Shown here one piece after another: positions 52,502-61,188 of a stretch of 64,000 nucleotides of DNA (its first letter is position 1; every line of letters starts with the position of its first letter). The translations under genes were made by a program, and so were the position numbers. The stretch is from JAEUJM01 sp041918615 (GTDB lineage Bacteria > Actinomycetota > Acidimicrobiia > Acidimicrobiales > DATDAH01): the NCBI GenBank assembly GCA_041918615.1, contig JAYRVH010000056.1, positions 62,001 to 126,000 of the forward strand. The letters are read 5' to 3'. Below the pieces are notes generated by a model that was given only the letters and a program-made list of their open reading frames with translations, had not been told where the DNA came from and made no database searches.

Positions 52502-54484
52502 TCAGTCGTCGGTCGGGTGCACCGGCGCGGCGTCGATGACGATCCGCGCCCGGCCGCTCTCCTTGGCCTCGTACATCGCCGCATCGGCCCGGCTGATCAG
52601 CGCGTCCGAGCTCTCGCCCGGCCCGCTGCTCAGGGCCACACCGATGCTGGTCCCCACAAGGATCTCCCTGCCGTCGATCGCCGCGGGGCGCGAGACCTCG
52701 CGCATGATCCGTTCGGCGACCACCAGCGCTTCGGCCTCCGACTGCAGGTCCTCGCAGATCACGACGAACTCGTCACCTCCGTAGCGGCCGACCGTGTCCG
52801 CTTCGCGCGCCGCATGCTGGACCCGGTCCGCGACCTCTCGGAGCAGGTCATCGCCGGTGGCGTGGCCCCAGGTGTCGTTGACCAGCTTGAACCGGTCGAT
52901 GTCGACGAAGATGGCAGCCGAACGAGAGCCGTTGCGGATCGAGCGATCGAGCGCGTGGCTCAGCCGGTCGTCGACGATGACCCGGTTGGGGAGCCGCGTG
53001 AGCGGGTCATGGGTCGCATCGTGGGACAACCGGTCCTCGACCTCCCGCTGCGCGGTGACGTCATGGCCCGTGATGACCAGGCCGGCCACCGCAGGATCGT
53101 CGAAGAGGTTGGTGACGGTGCCCTCGAACCAGACGTGCTCACCGTCCCGAGCACGCACGCGGGCCGTCAGCGGCGCCTTCGGCTGTCGACTCGACAGCGC
53201 CTGCTCCACGCCGACACGGTCGTCGGGATGGATCACGTCGAGGAGTGCGGTTCCAATCGCTTCTTCGACGTCCCAGCCGAGCAGCCTCGGCAACGACGGG
53301 CTCACATAGGTGATGGTCTGGTCGTCGTCGCTGACCACGATCAGATCGGGGAGGTTCTCGACGAGGGCCGTGAATTGCGCCTCGCTGCGCCGGACCTCGG
53401 CCGCGGCTTGCGCCGCATGGCGCAACGCGGTCGACCGGGTGGTGGCGAGGCTCCACACGAAGGCGGCCAGCAGGACACTCAGCGCGGCGCCGGCGACGAG
53501 CACGAGGACCGGCTGATAGGCCGTCGCGGCATCTTCGTCGTCGGCCACGACGAGCGACCAGCGCTGACCCGCGACGCTGATCGGCATCGACCGGGAAGCT
53601 CCCGCGAGCCGTCGCGCTCGACCGTCGCGCTCACGCACGGACGAGGCCACCAGCGTGTCCTCCGCGACCGCGCCCCCCCGCCCTGAGCCGGCCGACCGGG
53701 CATCGGCGTCGGCGCGTTCGAACAGCTGAGCGTCGAGATCGGGGCCTGTCGAGGCCGATGCCTGCTCGAGCAGGTCGTCGGCCGACAGCAACATCATGAC
53801 CCACCCCCGCAGCTCGCCACCACGGGACTCCAGCGGGGGAACGACGGCGCGGCGATACACCGGGACCACGAGCGCGAGACCGGACCGCGCGAGCGCCGGG
53901 CGGGACTCAGCCGCTGCGGCCGGCACCTGCTCCAACCTGTCGCTCAGCAGGGGGGCGCCCTCGATCCGAGCCCTCTCGAGCGCCTCTCGTAGCGCCGGCA
54001 CGCGGGTGAGGTCCATGCCACGAAACCAGCGACCCGGCACTGCCTGGACCTCGAAGGTGGCGATCAGGTGATCGTCCCCCGCTGCCGGGGTGGAGACGGC
54101 GAAGTCGCTCGACCCGTCGCGTTGCACGCGGTCGGCCAACGTCCGGACCCCATCTGCACCCGTGGCGGGCTCCACGTAGGCGACGCCGACGACCACCTCG
54201 GGCAGCGCGGCGACGACATCGGTCGCTGCCGCCTCGAACACATCGGCGGGGGGCTCCCCCTCGGGCCCACCGACCATGACAGACCCCACCCGGCCGCCGG
54301 CCCGCGACAATTCGTCGACCTGGTCGCCGAGTTCGACGTTGACGGCGGCCACCGACCGGTCGAGTTGATCCTGGGCATGGCGCCCGGTCACACCGCTCCA
54401 GGCGACGGCAACGACCGTGCTGGCGGCCAGCCCGCACAGCACGACCACCATCGCCATCGCGAGGGGTCGGCGCCGGGATGTCAC
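52502..54484 (-). CDS. Membrane sensor diguanylate cyclase (CHASE-like, PAS, GGDEF)
   Basis: The 660-residue protein has a first helix near 8-30, an exported CHASE-like domain (about 35-310), a second helix near 325-345, a PAS domain (about 370-480) and a C-terminal GGDEF domain. The active site GRYGGDEFVVICED is intact, and RxxD (READ) lies five residues before it, a product-inhibition site. It should make c-di-GMP in response to an external cue. GTG 54484 follows TACCGT (54493-54498) by 8 nt, so it is taken as the start although the frame continues upstream into the next gene. Confidence 0.88.
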   Translation of the reverse strand: MTSRRRPLAMAMVVVLCGLAASTVVAVAWSGVTGRHAQDQLDRSVAAVNVELGDQVDELSRAGGRVGSVMVGGPEGEPPADVFEAAATDVVAALPEVVVGVAYVEPATGADGVRTLADRVQRDGSSDFAVSTPAAGDDHLIATFEVQAVPGRWFRGMDLTRVPALREALERARIEGAPLLSDRLEQVPAAAAESRPALARSGLALVVPVYRRAVVPPLESRGGELRGWVMMLLSADDLLEQASASTGPDLDAQLFERADADARSAGSGRGGAVAEDTLVASSVRERDGRARRLAGASRSMPISVAGQRWSLVVADDEDAATAYQPVLVLVAGAALSVLLAAFVWSLATTRSTALRHAAQAAAEVRRSEAQFTALVENLPDLIVVSDDDQTITYVSPSLPRLLGWDVEEAIGTALLDVIHPDDRVGVEQALSSRQPKAPLTARVRARDGEHVWFEGTVTNLFDDPAVAGLVITGHDVTAQREVEDRLSHDATHDPLTRLPNRVIVDDRLSHALDRSIRNGSRSAAIFVDIDRFKLVNDTWGHATGDDLLREVADRVQHAAREADTVGRYGGDEFVVICEDLQSEAEALVVAERIMREVSRPAAIDGREILVGTSIGVALSSGPGESSDALISRADAAMYEAKESGRARIVIDAAPVHPTDD

Positions 54485-54573
54485 CGCGCGAAACGGTACC
54501 AGCCACCGGTTGAGGACCTGCCGCGGCCGGCGGCGAAGGAGCCGCTGCGCGCGTTCGCGCCCAGGGCCGTCGC

Positions 54574-55929
54574 CTACCCGGCGAGCTCGGCGCAGAAGGC
54601 GCCGAACACCTCGACGTAGCGGTCGATGTCCGCCTCGGTGTGCTGCACCGAGATCGTCCACTGCTCCTCGTCACCCGGGGTCATGAAGATGCCCCGGTTG
54701 ATGACCCAGGCCCAGGATGCCGCGAACAGGGTGGCGTTCGTCTCGAGGAAGTCGCGGAAGTTGCGCAGGGGCTCGTGCCGGTAGCAGACGCAGCCCTTGC
54801 AGCCGAGGTCGACCACGTTCGCCGGGATGCCGTGGGCCGTGATGGCTGCCCGGCAGCCGTCGGCCAGGCGCTTGCCGAGGGTCGCGAGGCGGGCATAGGC
54901 CTCAGGTGTGAGCACCTCGGTGAGCGCGGCCAGGCCGGCCGCGGCCACCAGGGGGTTGCCGTTGAAGGTGCCCTGCTGGGCCGTGCCGTGGGCGATCACG
55001 TCCATCACCTCGGCCCTGCCCCCGAACGCGGCGGTGGGCGTGCCCCCGCCGATGGCCTTGGCGAAGCAGGCGAGGTCGGGCTGGACGCCGTAGAGCTCGG
55101 TGGCCCCACCGGCGGCGATGGTGGCTCCGCATTTCACCTCGTCGAAGATCAGCACCACGTCGTGCTCGGTGCAGATGCGTCGCACACTGGCCAGGTAGTC
55201 CGGGTCGGGAAGGACGAGGCCGATGTTCATCATCACCGGCTCCATGATCAGACAGGCGATCTCGGGCGCCTGCTCGACGAACATGCGCACCAGCGCACCC
55301 GTGTCGTTGTAGGGCACGACCAGGGTGTCGTCGGCCATGTGGGCGGGGATGCCGTCGGACATGCGAGCGGACAGGGGGTTCTCACGGTTGCCCATCTCGT
55401 TCGTGTCGGGCACCACCGAGAACATCACCGTGTCGTGGTGCCCGTGATAGGAGCCTTCGATCTTGAGCACCTTGTCGCGTCCGGTGAAGGCCCGCGCCAC
55501 ACGGATCGCGTCCATGGTGGCCTCGGTGCCCGAGTTGCAGAAGCGGACCTGATCGAGGCCGAAGCGGCGGCACAGCTCCTCGGCGAAGGCCACCGTGAGC
55601 TCGGTGGTGACGGCGAAGTGGGTGCCCCGGCGCACCACATCGGTGACGGCATCGACGACCTTCGGGTGGGCGTGGCCCACCGCGTTCACGCCGAACCCCG
55701 AGTGGTAGTCGACGTACTCGTTGCCGTCCACGTCCCAGACGTGGCTCCCCTCGCCCCGATCGAGGTAGATCGGCCACGGCTCCGCGGCCTGGAACGAGGA
55801 CGCCACACCCAGCGGCATCGAGGCCATGGCCCGCTCGAAGAGCGCAGCCGACCGGGGCGTGCGGTCGCGCATCACCTTGCCCTCCCGCTCGATGATCGCC
55901 TGCGCCCGCTCCATCAACTCGTCACTCAT
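54574..55929 (-). CDS. Class III aminotransferase, glutamate-1-semialdehyde-mutase-like
   Basis: The 451-residue PLP enzyme has VDYHSGFGVNAVGHAHP near 71, RFCNSGTEATMDAIRVARAF near 126, EGSYHGHHD near 156, LIFDEVKCGA near 260 and the PLP lysine in CFAKAIGGGTPTAAFGG near 284. It resembles glutamate-1-semialdehyde aminomutase-like transaminases. No haem genes are nearby; instead a gamma-aminobutyraldehyde dehydrogenase lies 42 bases upstream on the same strand. A role in amine or GABA breakdown is likelier than haem synthesis. Confidence 0.88.
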   Translation of the reverse strand: MSDELMERAQAIIEREGKVMRDRTPRSAALFERAMASMPLGVASSFQAAEPWPIYLDRGEGSHVWDVDGNEYVDYHSGFGVNAVGHAHPKVVDAVTDVVRRGTHFAVTTELTVAFAEELCRRFGLDQVRFCNSGTEATMDAIRVARAFTGRDKVLKIEGSYHGHHDTVMFSVVPDTNEMGNRENPLSARMSDGIPAHMADDTLVVPYNDTGALVRMFVEQAPEIACLIMEPVMMNIGLVLPDPDYLASVRRICTEHDVVLIFDEVKCGATIAAGGATELYGVQPDLACFAKAIGGGTPTAAFGGRAEVMDVIAHGTAQQGTFNGNPLVAAAGLAALTEVLTPEAYARLATLGKRLADGCRAAITAHGIPANVVDLGCKGCVCYRHEPLRNFRDFLETNATLFAASWAWVINRGIFMTPGDEEQWTISVQHTEADIDRYVEVFGAFCAELAG

Positions 55930-55971
55930 GTCGTCTGCTCTCTCGTTCGTCGGTTGCTCGGATGAGGTGGA

Positions 55972-57405
55972 TCAGGCGTGGCTGATCATGACGTGCTTGA
56001 TCTCGGTGTACGCCTCGAGCGAGTACACCGACATGTCCTTGCCGTAGCCCGACTGCTTGAAGCCGCCATGGGGCATCTCGGGGGTCAGCGGGATGTGGTC
56101 GTTCACCCACACGGTGCCGAACTGGAGGGCCTTGGCCATGCGCATGGCCCGACCCACGTCCCGGGTCCAGACACTCGCGGCGAGGCCGTAGTCCACACCG
56201 TTGGCCCAGGCGACGGCCTGGTCCTCGTCGGCGAAGCGCTGCACGCTGACCACCGGCCCGAAGACCTCGTTCTGCACGATCTCGGCGTCCTGGGCCACGC
56301 CGGCCACCACGGTGGGCGCGAAGAAGAAGCCGTCGCCGGCGACGGGCCCGCCGCCCGTGACGACCTCGCCGCCCTGCTCGCGGGCACGGTCCACGATGCC
56401 GGCCATGCGGTCGCGTTGCCTCCCCGTCACCACCGGCCCGAGGTCGACGGCCTCGTCGCCCGGGTCACCGACGGGCAGCGCCGAGACCGCCTCGGCGAGC
56501 CCGGACACCAGGTCGTCGTAGAGGCCCGGACCGGCCAGTACGCGACATGCGGCGGTGCAGTCCTGGCCGGCGTTGTAGTAGCCGCCGATCTTCACCGCCT
56601 CGACGACCGCCTCGAGGTCGGCGTCGTCGAACACGATCACGGGCGCCTTGCCACCCAGCTCGAGATGCACCCGGGCGAGCGTGTCCGACGCCGCCTTGGC
56701 GATGGCCTTGCCGGTCGGCACGCTGCCCGTGAGCGAGACGAGGCGCATCAGGGGATGGGTGACGAGCGAGGCACCCGCGGTGTCGCCCTGACCGGTGACC
56801 ACGTTGAGCACACCGTCGGGGAGGATCTCGTTCTCGGCGATGAGCTCGGCCATGCGCAGCGTGGTGAGGGGCGTGAGCTCGGACGGCTTGAGCACCACGG
56901 TGTTGCCGGTGGCGAGCGCGGGGCCGATCTTCCAGATCGCCATCATGAGCGGGTAGTTCCAAGGGGTGATCGAGCCGACCACGCCGAGCGGGTCACGGCG
57001 CAGCATGGACGTGTACCCGGCCATGTACTCGCCGGCGGCACGACCCTCCATGGTCCGCGCCGCACCGGCGAAGAAGCGGAGGTGGTCGATGCCCTGGCCG
57101 ATCTCGTCGGCCATCGTGTTGATGGGCTTGCCCACGTTCTGGCTCTCGAGCTTGCCGAGCTCGTCGGCGTGGTCCTCCAGCACGTCGGCCAGGCGCAACA
57201 GCGCGTTGCTGCGGTCTCCGGGGGTGCTGTCGCCCCATTCGCCGGCGAAGGCAACGGCCGCCGCGGCGACCGCGGCATCGACGTCCTCCTTGTCGCTCGA
57301 TGCGACCTCGGCCAGGGTGAGGCCCGTGGCCGGATCGACGACGGCGTCCATCTTGGCGCTCTTCGCGGCCACCCACTGGCCACCGATGAAGTTCTGGTCG
57401 GGCAT
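55972..57405 (-). CDS. Gamma-aminobutyraldehyde dehydrogenase-like ALDH
   Basis: The 477-residue enzyme has ITPWNYPLMMAIWKIGPAL near 146, the Glu in LELGGKAP near 248 and the catalytic Cys in YYNAGQDCTAACR near 276. The C-terminal stretch WVNDHIPLTPEMPHGGFKQS and GYGKDMSVYSLEAYTEIKHV is characteristic of the PatD/YdcW-like gamma-aminobutyraldehyde dehydrogenases. It would convert 4-aminobutanal from putrescine to GABA. A 36-bp palindrome lies 33 bases upstream, and an Lrp/AsnC gene is divergent. Confidence 0.9.
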   Translation of the reverse strand: MPDQNFIGGQWVAAKSAKMDAVVDPATGLTLAEVASSDKEDVDAAVAAAAVAFAGEWGDSTPGDRSNALLRLADVLEDHADELGKLESQNVGKPINTMADEIGQGIDHLRFFAGAARTMEGRAAGEYMAGYTSMLRRDPLGVVGSITPWNYPLMMAIWKIGPALATGNTVVLKPSELTPLTTLRMAELIAENEILPDGVLNVVTGQGDTAGASLVTHPLMRLVSLTGSVPTGKAIAKAASDTLARVHLELGGKAPVIVFDDADLEAVVEAVKIGGYYNAGQDCTAACRVLAGPGLYDDLVSGLAEAVSALPVGDPGDEAVDLGPVVTGRQRDRMAGIVDRAREQGGEVVTGGGPVAGDGFFFAPTVVAGVAQDAEIVQNEVFGPVVSVQRFADEDQAVAWANGVDYGLAASVWTRDVGRAMRMAKALQFGTVWVNDHIPLTPEMPHGGFKQSGYGKDMSVYSLEAYTEIKHVMISHA

Positions 57406-57437
57406 GTCCCCTCCGGATGGTTCGACTCGCGACGACG

Positions 57438-57473
57438 GATTCAGTTGTTGGACGGCCGTCCAGCAGATGAATC
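57438..57473. promoter_or_regulatory. 36-bp palindromic operator between ALDH and Lrp/AsnC gene
   Basis: The centre is a perfect 14-bp palindrome TGGACGGCCGTCCA (57449-57462). Arms GATTCA (57438-57443) and TGAATC (57468-57473) are placed symmetrically 5 bases outside it. TCAGTTG occurs twice (57441-57447 and 57472-57478). Its place between an AsnC-type regulator and its presumed target makes it a likely autoregulatory site. Confidence 0.65.
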
Positions 57474-57512
57474 AGTTGCGTGACTCTACCAAACCTGTGC
57501 GAACCTGATCGC

Positions 57513-57980
57513 ATGGCGAACGCGGGCGATCCGGTTCCTCTCGACGAGATCGACAAGCGGATCATCACCGAGCTGCAGATCGACGGTCGGCTCCCCTATG
57601 CCCGGCTCGGGCCGGCGGTGGGGCTGTCACAGGCGGCGGCGCGACAGCGGGTGCAGCGCCTGATCGAGCGGGGCGTCATGCAGGTGGTGGCGGTCACCGA
57701 CCCCCTCGCCCTCGGCTTCAACCTCGAGGCCATGATCGGCATCCGTGCCGACGGCGACCTGCGCTCACTCGCCCGCTCGCTCGCGGCCATCGCCGAGATC
57801 GACTACGTCGTGATCACCTCGGGCGGCTACGACCTGTTGATCGAGACCGTGTGCGAGGGCACCGACGAGTTGCTGACCCTGTTGAACGAGCGAATCCGCT
57901 CGCTGCCCGGGGTGCGCAGCGCCGACGCCTTCCCCTATCTGCACCTGGAGAAGCAGACCTACGCCTGGGGCGTGCGTTGA
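57513..57980 (+). CDS. Lrp/AsnC-family transcriptional regulator
   Basis: The 155-residue protein has an N-terminal winged helix (DEIDKRIITELQIDGRLPYA, then GLSQAAARQRVQRLIERGVM) and a C-terminal ligand-binding RAM domain (NLEAMIGIRADGDL, IDYVVITSGGYDLLIETVC). Members sense amino acids and control nearby catabolic genes. It is divergent from the aminobutyraldehyde dehydrogenase, with a 36-bp palindrome between them, so control of that operon is likely. The ATG at 57513 gives the usual family length; the frame starts 11 codons earlier. Confidence 0.93.
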   Translation: MANAGDPVPLDEIDKRIITELQIDGRLPYARLGPAVGLSQAAARQRVQRLIERGVMQVVAVTDPLALGFNLEAMIGIRADGDLRSLARSLAAIAEIDYVVITSGGYDLLIETVCEGTDELLTLLNERIRSLPGVRSADAFPYLHLEKQTYAWGVR

Positions 57981-57985
57981 CATCT

Positions 57986-58002
57986 GTCCGGCTCCGCCGG
58001 AC
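57986..58002. terminator. Perfect 7-bp GC hairpin after the regulator gene
   Basis: GTCCGGC-tcc-GCCGGAC begins 6 nt after the stop at 57980, between convergent genes. No U-tract follows, as is common in actinobacteria. Confidence 0.6.
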
Positions 58003-58055
58003 GCCTTCGGCATCCGGGTCACCAGGTACCCGCTGCCCCGCTCCGCGGCGCAGCG

Positions 58056-59252
58056 TCACACGCGCGTGAAGTGCTTGCCGAGGGTCTCGACCTGCCCCTG
58101 GTAGTTCGACCCGATGTCGGCGCCGTAGAGCTTGGCCGGCGGCTCGATCATGCGCTCGAAGGTGAGCTTGCACACCGGCTGGCGGTGCTCGATGAGGAAC
58201 GGCACGTCGTGGGCCCGCACCTCGAGGGCCGCCCGGGAGCCGTGCATCCCGCCGGCCCGGTCGTAGCCGAACCCCGGGTCGAAGAACCCGGCGTAGTGCG
58301 TGCGCAACTCACCGCTGGTGGGGTCGTAGGCCGTCATCTCGGCGGCCAGGTCGGGGGGCACGCGCACGCTCTCGTCGGAGAGGAGCAGGTAGAAGCGCTC
58401 GGGGTCCAAGATGATGCGGTCGCCACCCTCGCGGGGCACCGGGTCCCAGTAGTCGGCAGGTGCATGGGCGCCGATCCGGCCCATGTCGAGCAGCGGCGCG
58501 TTCCCCTTGGCGCGGTACCCGACCCGCCCCGAGGCGTCACCTCGGAGGTCGAGGCTGAGGAAGAGGCCGTCGGCGGTGGCGAGGTCCGCGTCGTCCACCG
58601 GCTCGCCGCCCCGGAACAGGAACGGCTCAGCGGCATGGCGCTCGTGCAGGTCGGCGTCGCTGAGCTCGGCCCGGCCGCTCACGAGGCGCAACTGGTTGAG
58701 GGCGAGCCGGTGCTTGACCCGCACCGTGAACGACAGCGGGACCACCTCGAGCCACAGCCGACCGTGGTACCCGTCGTCGATCTCGTCGAAGCGGTAGCTG
58801 TGGTCGGTGATCACCCGGGTGAAGACGTCGAGGCGGCCGGTGGAGCTCTTGGGGTTGGTGCGGGCCCGCACACCCGGCGGCAGCGTCAGTTCCTCGATCA
58901 GCGGGATCAGGTAGGGGCGGTTCGTCTCGAGCACCGCGCCCTCGTCGCGCAGGTCGAGCTCGTCCACGATCAGGCTCGCCATCTTGTTCTCGACCGTGTC
59001 GTCGTCGGGCAGGAAGCTGCACCGGACGCGGTAGGCCCGCTCACCGAGGCGGAGGTCGAGGCTGGCGGGCTGGATGCTGGCGGGAAGGATCTTGTCGTAG
59101 GTGGCACCCACCCACCCCGCGGCGACGGCGCGCTCGAGCAACTGGCTGGGAAGGACCCCTTGTGCACCCGCGGGCAGGACGGCAGCTCCGGCGCCACCCT
59201 CGAGGGCGGTGTCGATCGGCCCCTCCGCCGGTTCGGGCGCCCCCTGGCTCAT
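58056..59252 (-). CDS. dcd: Double-length 2'-deoxycytidine 5'-triphosphate deaminase
   Basis: The 398-residue protein is twice the length of standard Dcd and belongs to the long form with two dUTPase-like folds. The first half shows IQPASLDLRLGERAYRV near 60, RTNPKSSTGRLDVFTRVITD near 133 (RxxxxSSxGR with the catalytic region) and YHGRLWLEVVP near 160. The second half has FGYDRAGGMHGSRAALEVRAHDVPFLIEHRQPVCKL, containing the repeated A-LE-R pattern, near 322. It makes dUTP from dCTP in thymidylate supply. ATG follows TACGAT (59261-59266) by 8 nt, so transcription may be independent of the upstream etf gene. Confidence 0.85.
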   Translation of the reverse strand: MSQGAPEPAEGPIDTALEGGAGAAVLPAGAQGVLPSQLLERAVAAGWVGATYDKILPASIQPASLDLRLGERAYRVRCSFLPDDDTVENKMASLIVDELDLRDEGAVLETNRPYLIPLIEELTLPPGVRARTNPKSSTGRLDVFTRVITDHSYRFDEIDDGYHGRLWLEVVPLSFTVRVKHRLALNQLRLVSGRAELSDADLHERHAAEPFLFRGGEPVDDADLATADGLFLSLDLRGDASGRVGYRAKGNAPLLDMGRIGAHAPADYWDPVPREGGDRIILDPERFYLLLSDESVRVPPDLAAEMTAYDPTSGELRTHYAGFFDPGFGYDRAGGMHGSRAALEVRAHDVPFLIEHRQPVCKLTFERMIEPPAKLYGADIGSNYQGQVETLGKHFTRV

Positions 59253-59278
59253 CGGCGGCGATCGTACTCGCCGCCCAC

Positions 59279-59301
59279 CGGGCGGCCGGGCCGGGCGCCC
59301 G
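59279..59301 (-). terminator. GC hairpin just after etfBA
   Basis: CGGGCG (59279-59284) pairs with CGCCCG (59296-59301) around an 11-nt loop, 3 bases past the etfBA stop and before the dcd promoter. Confidence 0.45.
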
Positions 59302-59304
59302 CCC

Positions 59305-61152
59305 TCAGCGATTCCGGGCCCGGGCGAACGCCGCGGTGAGCTGCGGCAGCACCTCGCCCACCTCGCCCACCACACCGAAGTGCGCGAGGCCGAAGATGTA
59401 CGCGTCGGGGTCGCGGTTGACCGCCACGATGGTGCGGGCCATGCGCATGCCGACGACGTGTTGGAGGGCGCCCGACACGCCACAGGCCACGTAGAGGGCG
59501 GGCTGCACGGTCTGGCCCGTCTGGCCCACCTGCAGCGATCGGGGCGCCAGCCCGGCCTCGACCGCGCCCCTGGTGGCGGCGACGGCACCCCCGATCGCGT
59601 CGGCGAGCTGCTCGACGAGGTGCCACGAGCCGGCACCGCACCCGGCGCCGCCGGCCACGATGACGTCGGCGTCGGCCAGCCGCACGTCGCTCGGGCCCAC
59701 CTGACGATCGAGCACCTCGACGGCCAGGTCGGACGGCCGGAAGTCGCAGGCGAGGTCGACGACCCGCGACCGGCACGGGTGCTCGACCACGCTGAAGACA
59801 CCGGGACGCACGGTCGCCATCTGCGGGCGGGCGTCGGGAGAGACACAGGTGGCCAGCACCCCGCCGCCCATCGCCGGCCGGATCTGGTGGAGCAGGGCCT
59901 CGTGACGCACATGACGGCGCTCGAAGGGCCCCACCGCCAGATCGGTGCAGTCCGCGGCCAGGCCGACGTCGAGGGCGCCGGCGACGCGCGGCGCGAGGTC
60001 GCGCCCGGTGGTGGTGGCCCCGAACAGGACGGCCTCCGGGCGGTGGGCGCCGATCGCGTCGGCCAGGACACGGGCGTGCGGCTGGCACCGGTAGGGCGAC
60101 AGCGCCGGGTCGGCGGCCCGGTACACGACGTCGGCCCCGAAGCGGGCCGCCTCCTCCGCGGCCCGATCGGGCGCCGCGTCGGCGACCACCGCGGCCACGC
60201 CACCGCCGAGGTCGGGGGCGAGCCCGACCGCACGGGACAGCAGTTCGGCCGACACCCGCGCCAGGCCACCCCCGTCGAGCTCACACGACACCCACAGCGC
60301 CGGGGACCCCGCGAACTTCTCGCGGGGAGCACCGGCGGGGTCACCCTCGCCGGCAGGTGCGACCGCGGCGGGCACCGACGCCTCGAGGGCGCCGAGCCTG
60401 ACGAGCTCGGCCACCAGGTCGTCGAGGTCGAAGCCGTCGCCGACGAGCCGGCACGCCCGCTCGGGCAACGGCGCCGGGGCCATGTGGGCCACCTTGGTCG
60501 GCGACGCGTCGAGGCCCACCTGGTCGCGGGAAAGGCCCAGGTCGGCCGCGGTGAGCGTCTCGAAGGTGGCCCGCTCGGCCTTCCGACGGCCGGGCATCGT
60601 CGGGTACCGGGGCACGAAGCCGGTCTCGGCCACCGTGACGAGCGCGGGCAGGGGGAGGGCCAACCGCTCGTAGCCGCCCTCCACGATGCGGCGCGCGACG
60701 ACCCGGTCGCCGTCGACGGTGAGGTCCTCACAGGCGGTGGCCTGGGGGACGCCGAGCCGCTCGGCGACCTCGGGCCCCACCTGGCCGGTCTCCCCGTCGA
60801 TGGCGGTCAGGCCGCAGAGCACCAGGTCGACCCCCCCGATGCGGGTGACGGCGGCGGCCAGGGCGTTCGCGGTCGCCCAGGTGTCCGACCCGGCGAAGGC
60901 CCGGTCACAGAGGAGCACACCCCGGTCCGCTCCCCTCGCCACCGCGTCGCGGAGCACCTCCACGGCCCGGGGCGGGCCCATCGTGACCACCCAGACCTCG
61001 TCCGCGACCATGAGCGCCGCCTCGAGCGCGTGCAGATCGGCCGGGTTGGTGACCGCGGGCGCCTTCTCACGGGCGATGGTCCCCTCCGCGGTCATCCCCA
61101 CCGGCACCGAACGCAGGTCGGGCACCTGCTTCACCAACACCACCGCTCTCAC
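59305..61152 (-). CDS. Fused electron transfer flavoprotein beta-alpha
   Basis: The 615-residue protein joins EtfB and EtfA. Residues about 1-250 are EtfB: VRAVVLVKQVPDL, NPADLHALEAAL, GLTAIDGETGQVGPEVAERL and ETGFVPRYPTMPG. Residues about 285-615 are EtfA: LWVSCELDGG, DVIVAGGAGCGAGSW, GQTGQTVQPALYVACGVSGA and TIVAVNRDPDAYIFGLAHFGVVGEV, which include the FAD-binding segments. ETFs carry electrons from acyl-CoA and other dehydrogenases to quinone. A single chain is unusual. A DosR-like box is centred 43.5 bp upstream of the GTG start, linking it to nifJ in this window. Confidence 0.9.
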   Translation of the reverse strand: MRAVVLVKQVPDLRSVPVGMTAEGTIAREKAPAVTNPADLHALEAALMVADEVWVVTMGPPRAVEVLRDAVARGADRGVLLCDRAFAGSDTWATANALAAAVTRIGGVDLVLCGLTAIDGETGQVGPEVAERLGVPQATACEDLTVDGDRVVARRIVEGGYERLALPLPALVTVAETGFVPRYPTMPGRRKAERATFETLTAADLGLSRDQVGLDASPTKVAHMAPAPLPERACRLVGDGFDLDDLVAELVRLGALEASVPAAVAPAGEGDPAGAPREKFAGSPALWVSCELDGGGLARVSAELLSRAVGLAPDLGGGVAAVVADAAPDRAAEEAARFGADVVYRAADPALSPYRCQPHARVLADAIGAHRPEAVLFGATTTGRDLAPRVAGALDVGLAADCTDLAVGPFERRHVRHEALLHQIRPAMGGGVLATCVSPDARPQMATVRPGVFSVVEHPCRSRVVDLACDFRPSDLAVEVLDRQVGPSDVRLADADVIVAGGAGCGAGSWHLVEQLADAIGGAVAATRGAVEAGLAPRSLQVGQTGQTVQPALYVACGVSGALQHVVGMRMARTIVAVNRDPDAYIFGLAHFGVVGEVGEVLPQLTAAFARARNR

Positions 61153-61188
61153 GATCGCGATCTTCGCCGGTGATCGCCCCTGCGTGAA

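Noticed and set aside
58279..58292. GGGTC-GAAG-AACCC inside dcd as another DosR-like box
   Set aside because: It lies within coding sequence, lacks the GNCCC arm and is not near a start codon.
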